Shown piece after piece: positions 13,410 through 24,912 of a stretch of 64,000 nt of DNA (position 1 is its first letter; the number at the start of each line of letters is the position of its first letter). A program made the position numbers and the translations under genes. This DNA is from Kalaharituber pfeilii (taxonomy: Eukaryota > Ascomycota > Pezizomycetes > Pezizales > Pezizaceae). The notes beneath the pieces were generated by a model that saw only the letters and a program-made list of their open reading frames with translations, was not told the DNA's origin and searched no databases. The stretch is from the NCBI GenBank assembly GCA_015179045.1, contig WHUZ01000004.1:682001-746000 (forward strand), given 5' to 3'.

Positions 13410-13413
<4 letters not shown>

Positions 13414-15843
13414 TAAGCTGAATGCTTTTACAGGTTCAGTCCACTCGATAGCTTGAATAGAAGCATGCCCCTCTTTGACGTCGTTACACGGGCTCTGGTG
13501 CTGGGGACTCCCTGCTGTTCGAAGTATAATCACTACTTGTAAGTAGCTTGATATCATTTAGCAAATGAATTATATGAGGTACAGCTGCTGGAATTGCATA
13601 GAAGAGACTTCACCTTAACCAAGTTATAGCATATATATCGTGAAAGGACGCAGCCAAACTCGAGCATCAGCAAGTTGGGGGACAAAGAGCAGCCCTGGAG
13701 AATGATATTTATGCTTAAAAATAGAATTTCAAGCAGCAGGCTTCATCCCGAACCTCTAGCTGCTATTCCTGAGTATGGTAAGTGATTTTAGATCGAGCAG
13801 GTGAATGACGGCTTGGCACAACTGTGACTAGTACATTTAGGGCAGTAACTACCGGATTAGGTCAATATCCTCAATCTCCAAATTAGTACACTACTAGATG
13901 TTCTGTATAGTCCAGTCGCCAACCAGACCATGTTCTGTATTGCCCTGGTCGGCACTCTGCTAACATCGACCTGGCTTCTTAATTGAAACTGTACAAGGCC
14001 ATCATGCATCTGTCTTGCCCCGGCAAAGGGTGAGGCGTTCATGTTGGGAAGTTCTTTCACTGGTCCGTGCCAAGTTCCTCCGAATTCATGCTGCCGTAGT
14101 AGCTGCCCCTCTTGGTACTACATTTCAGTTTCACTTCCGACAGCCCATTACATACTCGAGAGGGCCGTAACAGCTGTAATCCATTTAGAAAACATTTCCC
14201 TATACATGTATTTTTATCATATAGCTTTACAGAGTCTCTGTACATCTTTCTTATCAAACAATAACTTAATACTACTATCAATCTGGGTAAGCAAAATGTG
14301 TTTTATGACATGATAGTAACTCTGTATAGATTAGTCCAATAGTTGCAAAACTTGGTATACTTAACTAGTATAAGTAATAGAGACTATATTGTGATATAAA
14401 GGCCTTAGATAATCTTATTCACATATGGTAACTCAAAAGTATATTCTAGAATATAGTTATACATATTCCAGTATATATCATCCCTCATGCACTATAAACT
14501 TGGGAAAGAAAGTTTGGAAAATACTTTATTATGTTCTCTTATGCTTTGGCTTTAATTTGAGCCTACTTGAGGGTCATTTGCATTCACAATAGCTCTGCAC
14601 GTAGAGTAAGGGATTTAATCGGTTTCCCAGTAATGATCGGTTTCTAGGTGAAGCACTCTATGATGTTATGCAATTCTATAATTGCAATATATCTACAATA
14701 GGTAGTATAACGAGGAGTGCTAAGAGAAAGAATTGTTACAAGAGGTAGTCATTACTATATCAGGATATCATATAAATTAAAAAAAAAAAAAAAAGTATAC
14801 TTGGCGTTGGCAAGCTTAGATAATCATATGCCAAGAATTCCAAACTCTTGGCAACTGGTGAATACATATCCCACCAATATCCCTTCTAGTGCGTCCTACA
14901 CCTCCTTCGCACACCTCCCAACCACCTTCACGGCTGTCTCTGGTGTCACCCCGCCCCTCCCACCGACAAAGCCCCCTTCATATATTGGCTCCCTGGAGCG
15001 ATTCTTGGCTTGGCGCAGACGGTCTTGTCTTCAATTACCTCTGGGACACCAGCACAATCACCTTCTCAGCTCCACTCCTCATCATACTTAATCCGATATG
15101 GAGCCAACTTCTGCTACACAACAAGCCCACCCGCTTCCACGACTTCCAAGGAACCACCTCGTATTCGTCTGTTCGCAACATACGGCTATCGCGTTCGTGC
15201 ATGCACTTGTGGACCAATTTTGCAGAGGATGTTTGTGCAATGCTCCAAAATCTGAACCTCGTGGGCCTGGTCAGTGTGAACGATGGCCTGGAGGGAGAGG
15301 TTTAGTATGTTGGGAACAAACTTGGCCTAACTGGCCGTTTCATAGAAAATGTTGGTGTCACAGTAACCAGAGCTTACAGACAGGGCATCAATCACCCTGA
15401 GCTCAACTCCCTTCGCTTCAGTGATTACCATGCAGCCAACTTGGAACAACCCGTATTTCCAGATGTTGTCATAGTCAATGATGATGTTGATGGTGGCAAA
15501 TTACTTACGCACTGTCGGTAAGATCAAAACATTCAGGACATTCCATTTACACAGAATAACTGTTTCTAGTCCAGATCACTTAAAGGTTCTCTTAGAGGCT
15601 CCCATAGGTTGCCACCCTCTCTAAATACTCGAGGCCGACTCATGAATAGCTACTCACAAATTGTTGCAAAGGTTAAGTGGTAGCATACATGTGAGCAAGC
15701 TCATTGCGCTACGGGTTTTTGTCTATATATTACGCAACAGTGTTCATTCGTCGAATGGACAATTACCGTTTGAACTCTCGCCTCCAATACTCTGGAATGC
15801 GACTCACTCTTCTGTGGTGCGGGCATGCTTCTTCTCATTAGGG

Positions 15844-15912
15844 TTTTTTTTTTTTTTTTTTTTTTTTTTTATCGCATGACCCCACATGCAGCTATTCGCC
15901 ATGGCAGGGCAC
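15844..15912 (-). mobile_element. poly(A) retroposon copy, minus strand (3' end recognised)
   Basis: A 27-base T run at 15844-15870 is followed by ATCGCATGACCCC...GCAGCTATTCGCCATGGCAGGG, the same order of words that follows the T runs at 16603 and 17061. Read on the minus strand it is a short sequence ending in a poly(A) tail. Its 5' limit and target-site duplication were not resolved, so the right border is a minimum. Confidence 0.6.
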
Positions 15913-16206
15913 ACCTTTCTCGAGCAGGAGCTGCTGAACGTTAGAGTTGTTTGTAACCTACAATTCCAACATTAATGAGGGATAAACTGACCCTCTTTAC
16001 ATAGCTTGAGAGAGGTGAGGGTCATGATGCAGCTGCTAGTCAACGACCCTCACCGTTGAGGACATTCCCAGCAATGTCAACCTCGAGCACTACAATGGCA
16101 GCAGGACTAGGGTTGCAGCTTCAGGACAATCATTTGTTACACCAATGACAATTTATCTTGGGTCAGACAGTAAGGCTACTAGAATCTTTGAAGCTACTAG
16201 CTTCAT

Positions 16207-16251
16207 CAATAAGAACTCGCCATAGCCCACAGGGCGGCACGCGAGTACTGA

Positions 16252-16286
<35 letters not shown>
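16207..16286 (+). mobile_element. short poly(A) retroposon with 12-bp target-site duplication
   Basis: About 46 bases of unique sequence plus a 34-base A tail (ending 16286) are flanked by perfect direct repeats TACTAGCTTCAT at 16195-16206 and 16287-16298. Direct repeats of this size with a terminal A tail are the hallmark of target-primed (LINE-mobilised) insertion. Removing the insert and one repeat copy leaves an open frame across the site. The unique part does not obviously match the other copies, so it may be a different or strongly 5'-truncated retroposon. Confidence 0.8.
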
Positions 16287-16289
<3 letters not shown>

Positions 16290-16599
16290 TAGCTTCATTA
16301 TCGGTCGGCCTTCGAATCAAGCCGTTTTGCACGCGGTGTATCAAAATTATGATGTTGTATTAAAGTTCTGGCCTGAGCAAGACTTTGAATTGTATGCATC
16401 CATTCCAGCGAATATACACTGTGAGCTAACTTAATGACACTAGCTACATGACAGAGTTGGATGTGTACCTACGCTTAGAAAGCATCACCCCTCCTGATGG
16501 ACTCCCATACCTTGCTCGCCTGATTTGCTACGGCGATATTATCTGCTCCAGTCATCTACCCAGAGGATATGTAATTGTTATGACAAAGCTATGTGGCGA

Positions 16600-16602
<3 letters not shown>

Positions 16603-16633
<31 letters not shown>

Positions 16634-16932
16634 CTCACATAACCCCGCTTGCAGCTGTTCGTCATGGCAGGGTCCCTGGACCGAAGTCCTTATGGCCCGG
16701 AGACAGGCACCTAAAAACAAACAACTCACTATATACACCGACATTCAAAAGGGAATAGAGGAAATAAAACCCATGAGACAACCCGCTCCTCCAAAAATGA
16801 AAGATTTACGTCGTCAAGTCCATTTCCTCCACGTCCCTCCTCTTCCCCTTTCTGTCCACCTTTGAATTTCTGTCCCAGTCATACAGGCACGAATCGTACC
16901 ACTTGCCTGACAACCTTACCTTCGCTGGTGTT
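16603..16932 (-). mobile_element. SINE-like retroposon, minus strand, 11-bp target-site duplication
   Basis: Starts with a 29-base T run (poly(A) on the minus strand), continues ATCTCACATAACCCCGCTTG and the shared words CATGGCAGGGTCCCTGG and GCCCGGAGACAGGC, and ends before 16933. TGTGGCGAGCC at 16592-16602 is repeated as TGTGGCGAACC at 16933-16943 (one difference). The 330-bp length, A tail and duplication fit a SINE. The host frame joins as CGEP/FSDML when the insert and one repeat copy are removed. Confidence 0.78.
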
Positions 16933-17038
16933 TGTGGCGAACCTTTTAGCGACATGCTGTGGAGGAGAATCGGGCCACGTGGCCGTTTCGAGATGATCGT
17001 ACAACTTAGAGAAGCAATCGGAATACTAAGAAGCCTTA

Positions 17039-17364
17039 ATGCCCTGCCATGGCGAACAGCTTTTTTTTTTTTTTTCTTTTTTTAAATCACGTATGATAAC
17101 CCCGCTTGCAGCGCCAAGCCATGGCAGGGTCCCTGGGCAAGCCCTCAAAGCCCGGAGACAGGCTTAACAAAGAAAGTTCTATATACACATCCCCGTTCCA
17201 CCCCCTTCTAAAACCTGATTCCAGAAACTTCCGGACGGTTCTTCTGGTTTCTGCATCAGGGAGGCTCCCCTATATCTCTCCACCTCTCCCCCCTCCCCTC
17301 TCATGGCGAACAGCTGCAAGCGGGGTTACGTGATACAAAAGAGAGGGAAAAAAAAAAAAAAAAA
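17039..17364 (+). mobile_element. truncated SINE copy, plus strand, itself interrupted
   Basis: Left part 17039-17061 (GCCCTGCCATGGCGAACAGC) and right part 17316-17364 (GCAAGCGGGGTTACGTGAT, then an A run) together make the 3' end of the same retroposon family in plus orientation. AAGAAGCCTTA flanks the composite at 17028-17038 and 17365-17375. The middle is occupied by a second, minus-strand copy. Removing everything and one repeat copy joins the host frame ILRSL to SLWNRDASK. Confidence 0.75.
17061..17301 (-). mobile_element. SINE-like copy nested inside the 17039-17364 copy
   Basis: T-rich tail from 17061, then AAATCACGTATGATAACCCC and the family words CATGGCAGGGTCCCTGG and GCCCGGAGACAGGC. 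The duplication CATGGCGAACAGCT is found at 17048-17061 and 17302-17315 and lies inside the older plus-strand copy, so this insertion is the younger one. Confidence 0.75.
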
Positions 17365-17540
17365 AAGAAGCCTTAGTCTCTGGAATAGAGATGCATCAAA
17401 ACGCAATTTTCTGTATGACATGCCCTCTGGGGGTGTGGCTCTGGTGGATTTCGAGTAGATGGAGCCAAATAACGCAAACCAGTTTGACGTGGAAGGCCCA
17501 GAGCTCTGGTGTATCATGGCCGAGCCTAATGAGTGGTAAT

Positions 17541-20500
17541 GAACGGTAACCATTGTTTTCGGGATGACTCCGGACAGGTAATTTTTACCTGCCCGCTCAG
17601 GGACAAGTAGATCCATGTACGGTGAGCGGATCGCCAGTGGCGCACGCTAATATGCAGATCTTTTTTGTGTAAGATTAGAAAGCCCCGATCTGTCATTAAT
17701 AGGCAGTACTCTTTGAGCCGATTTCTCTCCTAGAGTAAATAACTACTAATGTCTATGAGTATGTTTGTATGCTTTACATTTACCTTTAACTCTTAAGTAT
17801 AGTGTAGTTTCATCTACTTCATATTTGGCTGCTATTCGAGCATTCATAATTGAGGGGTTCCGTTTAGCAAATCTATGGCACGAAGAAGTTGTTCCTTAGT
17901 ATATGCAAGCATTACAGACTAGAATATGCAATATGCTATATTGCCTTGCTAGAGTAGTGAATGCAGACTAAAATAGTATATTTGCATACTGGAAACAACT
18001 TATGGGTGTTAGGATAATATAAAATCATATGAGCGGGATAATTTCGTCCTGCACTTCCCGGTGGCCAAGCACTACTACGTAAGCGACGGTATGTGAATAA
18101 TAAGGAAAGTGGGATGGGGACATAGACTACATCCACTTCGTAATCGAGTTGAATTGAGCTGCTTAGGATCTCGGTTTCATGTTAATATGCTTTTTTTCTC
18201 GGATAGTGACATAAATATGTATACTCATTCAGATAACTTAGTCTTATGCGAGCGCAGCCTAAATACATACTTTACCCGGAAGCCATAACTGTCGAATTAG
18301 CTCCCATACAATAGCTTGCATAGAATAGTAACTACTTAATGCCAAGAGGTAGGAATGTCAGGTCTCGCATTCTCTGTCCGAAACTCCGTCCAGAGGAACA
18401 AGCGCTCTAGGCATCGGTTTTATAAATTTAACCAATGAGAAGGAATCCATTAACTCCAAAGCCTGCTTCCCTTTCCTACGCAAGATCGGGATTACCGACC
18501 GTTGCCAGTTTGGAGAAGTACTATTGACGCTATCCCTCTTATAGCTTGTTATCACGTCATCTACATTCAGTGGTTCTCGTCATGCTCATCATCGAACTTA
18601 ATTCAGGCACGCATTTGGCCGCTACAAGAGCAATAACTCGAGATAAGAAAATTATAAAAGTATCGTTTAGAAACTCACACTCACACTCACACTCGGAACA
18701 TCATGAAGGGTGGCATTGGCCTTGTATCATAGGTATAGGTGCAGGCCAGCTGCAGCTTGGCCTTATAATTTGCGATATGTCACGTCATGAGGCGGCACAT
18801 GTACGGTACCATAAATTAAATCCGAATGCAAGCCAAGAACGGTTACGGTATGATACCAGGCATTGACTACAGTACATACTTACAAGTAGGTACAGCCCCA
18901 AAAGCTACATCTGCATTATGCATCAGATGTAGTACAGTGTACCCTTACTATACCGGATCGCTAAAATCTGGCACTTTTCGTCCGATATAGCAAGCTTCCG
19001 GTAGAATAGGACGCTTGGCAGACATGGGGGTGAAAAAATTTTGCAAATTTAAAATAATTACTGAAATAGGAAATGAACGAAGTAAACATCAACTTGTTTA
19101 TATATCCAGCCAAATACATCAATTGCGTTGCTCACAAAATCTAGAAAACATCGAGCCTTAAGTGTGCTTGAGAAGTATCAAATATGTAAATGTCAACTAG
19201 AACCAAAGTATGCTAAAGAAAAGTTAAGTGAATTTGGTAATCATTTTTGAGATAAATTGGTAAGATTACTGTACTTTAACTTAACTGTGATATCCTAAGT
19301 ATCTAACCTATTATTGGGCTAATCAGTAGCTGTATCTACTTTGTCAGATATTTTGAAACAAAGTGATAAGTGCATAACAATTGATCTAGAAAAAGAAGCA
19401 ACGAAGTGCCCAGTTTCCATCACTTGAACAACATTGTAGCAAGTGATGATAGCAGCAGTGATGGCAGCCAAGTGTGAAGTGGGTAGTCTTAGATGTATTA
19501 GTATTAGTGTATCCGGTATAGCAAAGATTATTTGTATGGAGACAGGGGGGTGCTTGTCTGAAGGTTTCTGTCCGGTCCGGAATTGTTAGGGCGTCCGGTA
19601 TATGATAGCAAGGGCAATTTGTATGGGGAACGGATATCGCCGGCAGAGGCCATCCGGTATATGTAGCAAGGGTAGACTGTATGTACGATGATGAAATTAA
19701 CGATTTTCTAGCATGCAGGCCTGTAGTAATTAATATACGGGGAGAGGTCCCCGCAAGCTATGCATCAGCGAGGGAGTGCATGTACGCCCCTCTTTTCCAG
19801 ATCTCCATATCCAAATCCAATGAGAACTCCATTCCCGGTCCGCTATGCTTTTGTGAGGTCGGATTTATAAAGACTTGGCATCAGAACTGAGATGGAGTGA
19901 AATTACATCGGAACGTCAAAAGCAAGCTCGAGGGGCGGGGTGCCAAGACTAAATCAACTCTGCTACGCTTCTTTAGGCAACAATTCAAACCCTTTCAGGA
20001 AGCAAACAACTCTATCTAGATAAGATATTCCAACCCCCCGCCGCAGGTGCTCCTTACCCTGAAGCAGCACTGCACCAACTTTCACCCCCATTCCTCACTG
20101 TATGTATCATCAACCAATCACATTTCCCCAGTCCCTCCCCATTCGTATGCCCCCATAGCTTGCTCTTGGACCCTCAGCCCATTTCCTAACCCCCCACGTA
20201 AAATCTAGACCACAAAAGCAATAACTTCCGTATACCATCAATTCTTACCCTCGCCGAAGATCTCGCTTGATAACCCAAATCCGGATCCAACCTTAAACTA
20301 CGTACCCTGTCCCCATCCAGTAGTTGTCGATCGCTAGCTCTCATAGCCTGCTATTGGCCATCCATACATATAACCATAATATAACCATAAACATGGGCAT
20401 TGACACTTTTTACCATCAATTTTCCATTGGTGATTCATCACCATGCACCACAAAGCCTTATCAACACTGCGAGTTCTCAGCGGGCTGAAGTGTCACATTT

Positions 20501-21998
20501 TATATTGCAACATCGAGTCTGCATTGCATTGTATTGCATGCAGGCAGCAACCCGCATACGTACTCCACGTGCTGGAGAACGAACCTACTGGTTCCTAATC
20601 GTGAACCCCTGCTACACACCAGGTTTCGATTCGAAATCTTTTCCTAACAGGTAAAGCTTCACAAAACGTTAAGCTACAAACTGCCAAAGCAACTCACGAC
20701 ATCGCATGGGGTTTTGGCGCGATTTGGCGTGACTTTGTGTGGATCGATGAGGGGGGCTGCTTCAGAGCAACAGATCATATGTTTAAATGAAAAAACAACA
20801 CTCTGATGTGTACTACTTTTATTTTTCATTTTAATCTCAATTTGTTTTCATTTAATTGTCTTTATTTTATTTTATTTTATTTTAATTTTTTATTTTATTA
20901 CTTTTTTTTTTTTTTTTTCATGTAGCATCGGTAAACAATAGTAATTCCAAATGCAAATTCATACATATCTCAAATCCAAATGCGCACATCCATGAACGAA
21001 AGTGGCATGTTTCGCACATATAACCATGTCCTATCTGTAAATGGACTACAAATCAAGCACACGGCTTACGCAGGAGTGTGAGGGAGCTTACGGTCGTTCC
21101 GGTCGAAAGTACGAGAAGGAAGGAAAGAAGAAAGACCCTGCGCCGACGGAGAAAAATTTTTTTGAGCTCCCAAGTATACCATTCTTACGGATAAGCAATG
21201 CAACATAAATGGAGAAGGCTCTTTGGAATCCACCACATGATTGTCAGTTATCAACAGCAAAGTCCCACTCGTGTAAGAATCAGACTTAGTTTGGTATCAG
21301 ACAAAGGAAAACAAAATCTGACGCTATGACAAATGCCCTCAATATGTCTATATCTTCGAAAATTTCAATTTTATATAACACGAGAGAGAAGTGAAAGAAG
21401 TATATACCGCATATACTCCAATTAGTGCAAATATATATAAATAGATGTCAGCTTGCCAGGAAGAGTATAAAGGATACCAAGACGTTCCCATCAAAATGAG
21501 TCGATGATGTTAATGATAATAAGCGCGAGGAAAGAGATGACAAATGAGACCAATCCGAAAAAGAAAAAATATTGCCATAAAAAGAGAATGCAAAAGAAAA
21601 GCGAAGAACAAAGGAAGAACACTGACTATTGAGATAGATAGAACACCACGCAAGTACACCAGCAAAAAAAAGGCAGGAACCAGGTATAAGCATAAACATA
21701 GATATACGTAGAAAAGGCCACCAGTTAGTTCGATGGCAAAGAGGGTCTTGCATCTCCCCGTTTTGTTTTCCCAAAAGGATATCAAAAAAATGCTGTGATG
21801 CAGTTTTGAGGTGCAGCAGCAACATTGATATTCGAGATGACTGTTCAGATGAGCTTTAGCTCATAACTGGTGAAATGGTATCTCCTCAATAGTAGCACTA
21901 ATGACTACATCAGTGTAAACTTAGGCACGTCCTCTAGATACACCTCACTTGATCAATCACAACGGCTGCGTTTATCAATCCTATTCGAGGCTTTCACT
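17541..21998. other. AT-rich intergenic stretch, no gene seen
   Basis: No convincing coding frame. It contains degenerate copies of a TCCGGTATA...AGCAAGGG unit near 19510, 19595 and 19649 (with a related sequence near 18950), a TTTTA pentamer repeat at about 20861-20885 and a T run at about 20901-20918. About 21400-21998 is probably the 3' flank of the bZIP gene. Confidence 0.5.
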
Positions 21999-23264
21999 TC
22001 ACATCCACCCGCCAACGGAGTCGCTCTGCCCCTCTCCCGGATCCAGATCACCCATATTCTCGTCCTTTGAGCCCGAAGGAAAATGGTGTGCGTATATATT
22101 TCCGTCAAAATCCTGAGTAGAGGCTGTGCTGGCTCCCGATGGAAATGTTGTAATTGTTTCGCCAGTACTTGACTGTGGTGACTGGCAATCCATACCGACA
22201 ATGTTCAAATTGGCAAGCTGTGCTTGTAACACCTCCTGATCTTGCATTGTCGGTACACTAGACAGAAGCCAGGGGATGATTGCGATGGTGGACATAGGAT
22301 ATAGCTTGTAGAGGTCATTGGTGGGGTCTAGTCTGATGAAAACAAGGGGTTTTCGGTCTATGCTAAGTTGAGTTGTATCAAGTTGCGCCGGAGTAGCAGA
22401 AAAAATCTGTCCTATAGGGGCTTGAGGTATGGTAGGGAAAAAGGAATGGTAATTGTTCGAATCCAACGTTAGTTGAGGAGAAGATGCAACAGTAGGCGCA
22501 GTTGGGGAGGGCGCCGAGGTGAAGGTGAGAGTAGGGCTATAAGTGAAGGGCTGTAACTGGTCTTCAGTAAATGCTAACCCGGGTGGACCATGTTGTTGTG
22601 GGGATGTAGGCTGCGTTACTGGCTGCAGTAGTAGTGGTATGTTATGTGTAGTGGATGGTGAAGTTGGCTACACTAGCATCAGCATTTTGTATTGAGCTGT
22701 AGTAGATCCCCTGAGAACTTACAGAGGATTGATCCATCATTGGATAATGTTGTGTATGATCCAGTGTCATGCTATCCATACCAGGATTAGCAGGATATTG
22801 TAAACCATCTCCAAGATGGGGTCCATTGCTTGTCACCGTAGACGTTGAGCGAGACCGCCTGCGTAATGGAAGGTTTGCTGTATGGCTCTCCAGTTCACTT
22901 GCAGTATGACCCTCTAACCAGCTATTGATGAGGTGGTCATCAGCGCCCATCTTCTTGAGTAGCGCGCGCAGCAGTCTATTCTCCGAAGCAACTTTCCTTG
23001 CTGCTGCTTGCATTTCCACAGTTGCCTGTACATGCGCTTGCTCATATTCGCGACAACGGCGTTCTAGTTGTTGCACATATTCCTTTTGCCTTGCTCGGGA
23101 CCGCCTTTTGTTCTCTCGCAGACGTACAATTCGAGATCGTTCCTGAGGATTAACAATATTAGTAGGGTGCGATGTATTCACCTTCTGGGGTAAATTGCCT
23201 TTTCATTTTCTTCATTGTTCTCAGCTGGTGGAGTGGTTTGCGTTGATGGGGTCTGTGACGACAT
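21999..23264 (-). CDS. bZIP transcription factor
   Basis: Exons on the minus strand: probable exon 1 23264-23182, exon 2 23142-22723, exon 3 22622-21999. Exon 2/3 splicing (donor GTAAGT, acceptor CTGCAG) is clean and in frame. Exon 2 holds the basic region RENKRRSRARQKEY followed by a short leucine-zipper-like heptad region (VQQLERRCREYEQAH); the Asn and Arg of the NxxRSRxR DNA-contact motif are present. The rest is Pro/Ser/Gln-rich with a conserved-looking block (KPLVFIRLDPTNDLYKLYP). Exon 1 (MSSQTPSTQTTPPAENNEEN) ends one base short of the frame needed by exon 2: one more C in the CCCC run (G run 23187-23190 on the plus strand) would repair it. The first intron would be only 39 nt, so the start remains open. 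Product about 375 residues if repaired. Targets are unknown. Confidence 0.8.
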
Positions 23265-24912
23265 ATCGATATGCTTATTTCACGAGATTTAGTGGGTATG
23301 GTGTATATGGCTGAACTCTCGATCGCCTAAGCCAGGTGGAGGGTGAGCATTCAAAAGCTTACTATCCAAATATAACGGTACTGTGCATGCATGCTTACGG
23401 ACCCACGGCTGATGCTCAATAACGAATTGCTGGACGGATACGTATTTGGCGACCTCAGCGCTGCGATTGCGCGATGCATGTGGGGCGCTTTTTGCCGCTG
23501 GCTCGGTGTGGTTTTTTTTTCGGGTCAAGTCTGTGCGGAAAGGCTGGAACAACACGCCACAGGACAACGAATATATTAAATGATGCGCCCTTTTGTCTGC
23601 ACTAGTTCATGACGGAGAAATCGACAAGATCTCTTCATTGACTTTATAACAATGCATTCGTACCTGGTTTCTGGGGCAATGAAGACTTCCTGCAGGGATC
23701 GTTAAGGCGCAATATCACGCCAAATCACAAGACTGCTTATGCGGGTTGGATCTTCCTGACGCGATGTGCATGCCTTGGTCAAATCTGCCGCATTATTCGT
23801 GACTGTGGAGCATCTCCCATTTAAAGAAGTGTGGGGGAGCTCTCCCGCACATGTGTAGTAAACAATCATTCCCTGAAACTTTGTGGCACTTCGCAAAATT
23901 GTAGTTGGTCCTGCCTCAGCCCTAGGTAGCCTTAACCTTTTGCCCCCAACGCCACAATCTCGAACCCCAACGCCAAAGTTACCTGGGAAACTCAATGCCA
24001 CCATTCATTTTATTCCAGGATTTATATTCAATTAGTGTTTGAAAATTAGGGTACTATATTTATTAGGCCCGACCATGTATAGCCGAGATTTCAAGTGGAA
24101 ACTACGGCAACCAAACGATTTCTAAGTTTTGCTAGGATCATTTCACACGAAACTAAACTGTGAGTTTCCATCTGCAAAAATTCGAACTGTCCAACAGAGG
24201 TGAGTATAGCAATGTATCCTTTAGCAAACTGCATCACACTATAGGCATCGCATCATGACATCATGACATTGAATTGCATTGCACTACTATTATGGCAGAA
24301 CTCAACCCTGATGATATCCTCACTCTGGACCTATTATTGGCAATTGAATAGAAATAACAGAGTACATGCTGTTATTTACTTCAAAACTCCTATATGGACA
24401 TCAGCATTGCAAGGAAATGTATACTTACAGAGGGAAAACCTTTTTTTCCCCCTGTTCAAGTTTCGAATAATCAACTAATACTATTTTATTTAGTCTATTA
24501 ATAATATTACATATCATGACATTTCAATGCAATAAGGCATTGATTCTAGTGAAATATGCGACTTTTGAACTTCAATGTAGTTGCATATTTTATATATATC
24601 TCATTACATATTTTATGTATATTCTGGTCATATATTTTATATTCTAGTCGCATATTTCATTTTAAGTTCATAATACTAGAATATTACATAGAACTACAAT
24701 ATTAAATAAAGTATAGAAGTTTCTTATTTCTTGATTGCATTATTAAAGTTCAATATAATATTCTAATAGCATATTTTATTGTGAACTTGAAAAAAATATG
24801 TGACTAGAAATTATATATTGAATACGCAATTATATTGAAGGTTCTTCAATGGTTGCATATTTCGCTATATATTTGGCGGTTCAGCCGAAGTAGCCGAGGA
24901 CCATTAGGAGTA
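23265..24912. other. intergenic, upstream of bZIP, then very AT-rich
   Basis: 23265-24010 has mixed composition without a supported gene and probably includes the bZIP promoter. 24450-24900 is extremely AT-rich with repeated CATATTTTATAT-like words and contains the left arm (24451-24512) of a long inverted repeat whose other arm is at 26038-26099. Confidence 0.5.

Larger units (their letters stand above)
11060..15304. other. AT-rich intergenic stretch with relics and microsatellite
   Basis: No intact gene. It holds a histone H3-like relic (about 12244-12348), a (GA)n microsatellite (13337-13409) and, from about 14880, C/T-rich sequence that may be the eroded 5' part of the kinase-like pseudogene that becomes readable at 15309. 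Confidence 0.5.
15309..17540 (+). pseudogene. kinase-like domain gene broken by retroposon insertions and stops
   Basis: Pieces of one protein can be followed across the region. 15309-15517 reads an N-terminal domain (FIENVGVTVTRAYRQG ... PVFPDVVIVNDD) ending at a GTAAGA donor. About 15700-15770 reads LRYGFLSIYYATVFIRR, shifted in frame from its neighbours. 16299-16400 gives a kinase beta-3-like strand (DVVLKFWP, with the usual Lys). 16448-17038 gives RGYVIVMTKLCGEP, FSDMLWRRIG and REAIGILRSL. 17376-17455 gives NRDASKRNFLYD ... ALVDFE, matching the HxD...N and DFE catalytic motifs of fungal kinase-like proteins with the His replaced by Asn. A TAG stop follows DFE. Four poly(A)/poly(T) retroposon copies interrupt it; removing three of them plus one target-site copy restores the same frame each time. 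Fungal proteins of this kind pair a nuclease-like N-terminal domain with a kinase domain; that link is from memory and unverified. Confidence 0.7.

Noticed and set aside
21448..21825. Hydrophobic minus-strand frame of 125 codons after the bZIP gene
   Set aside because: Lies in the 3' flank of the bZIP gene, overlaps a second frame, and its hydrophobicity follows from T-rich sequence.
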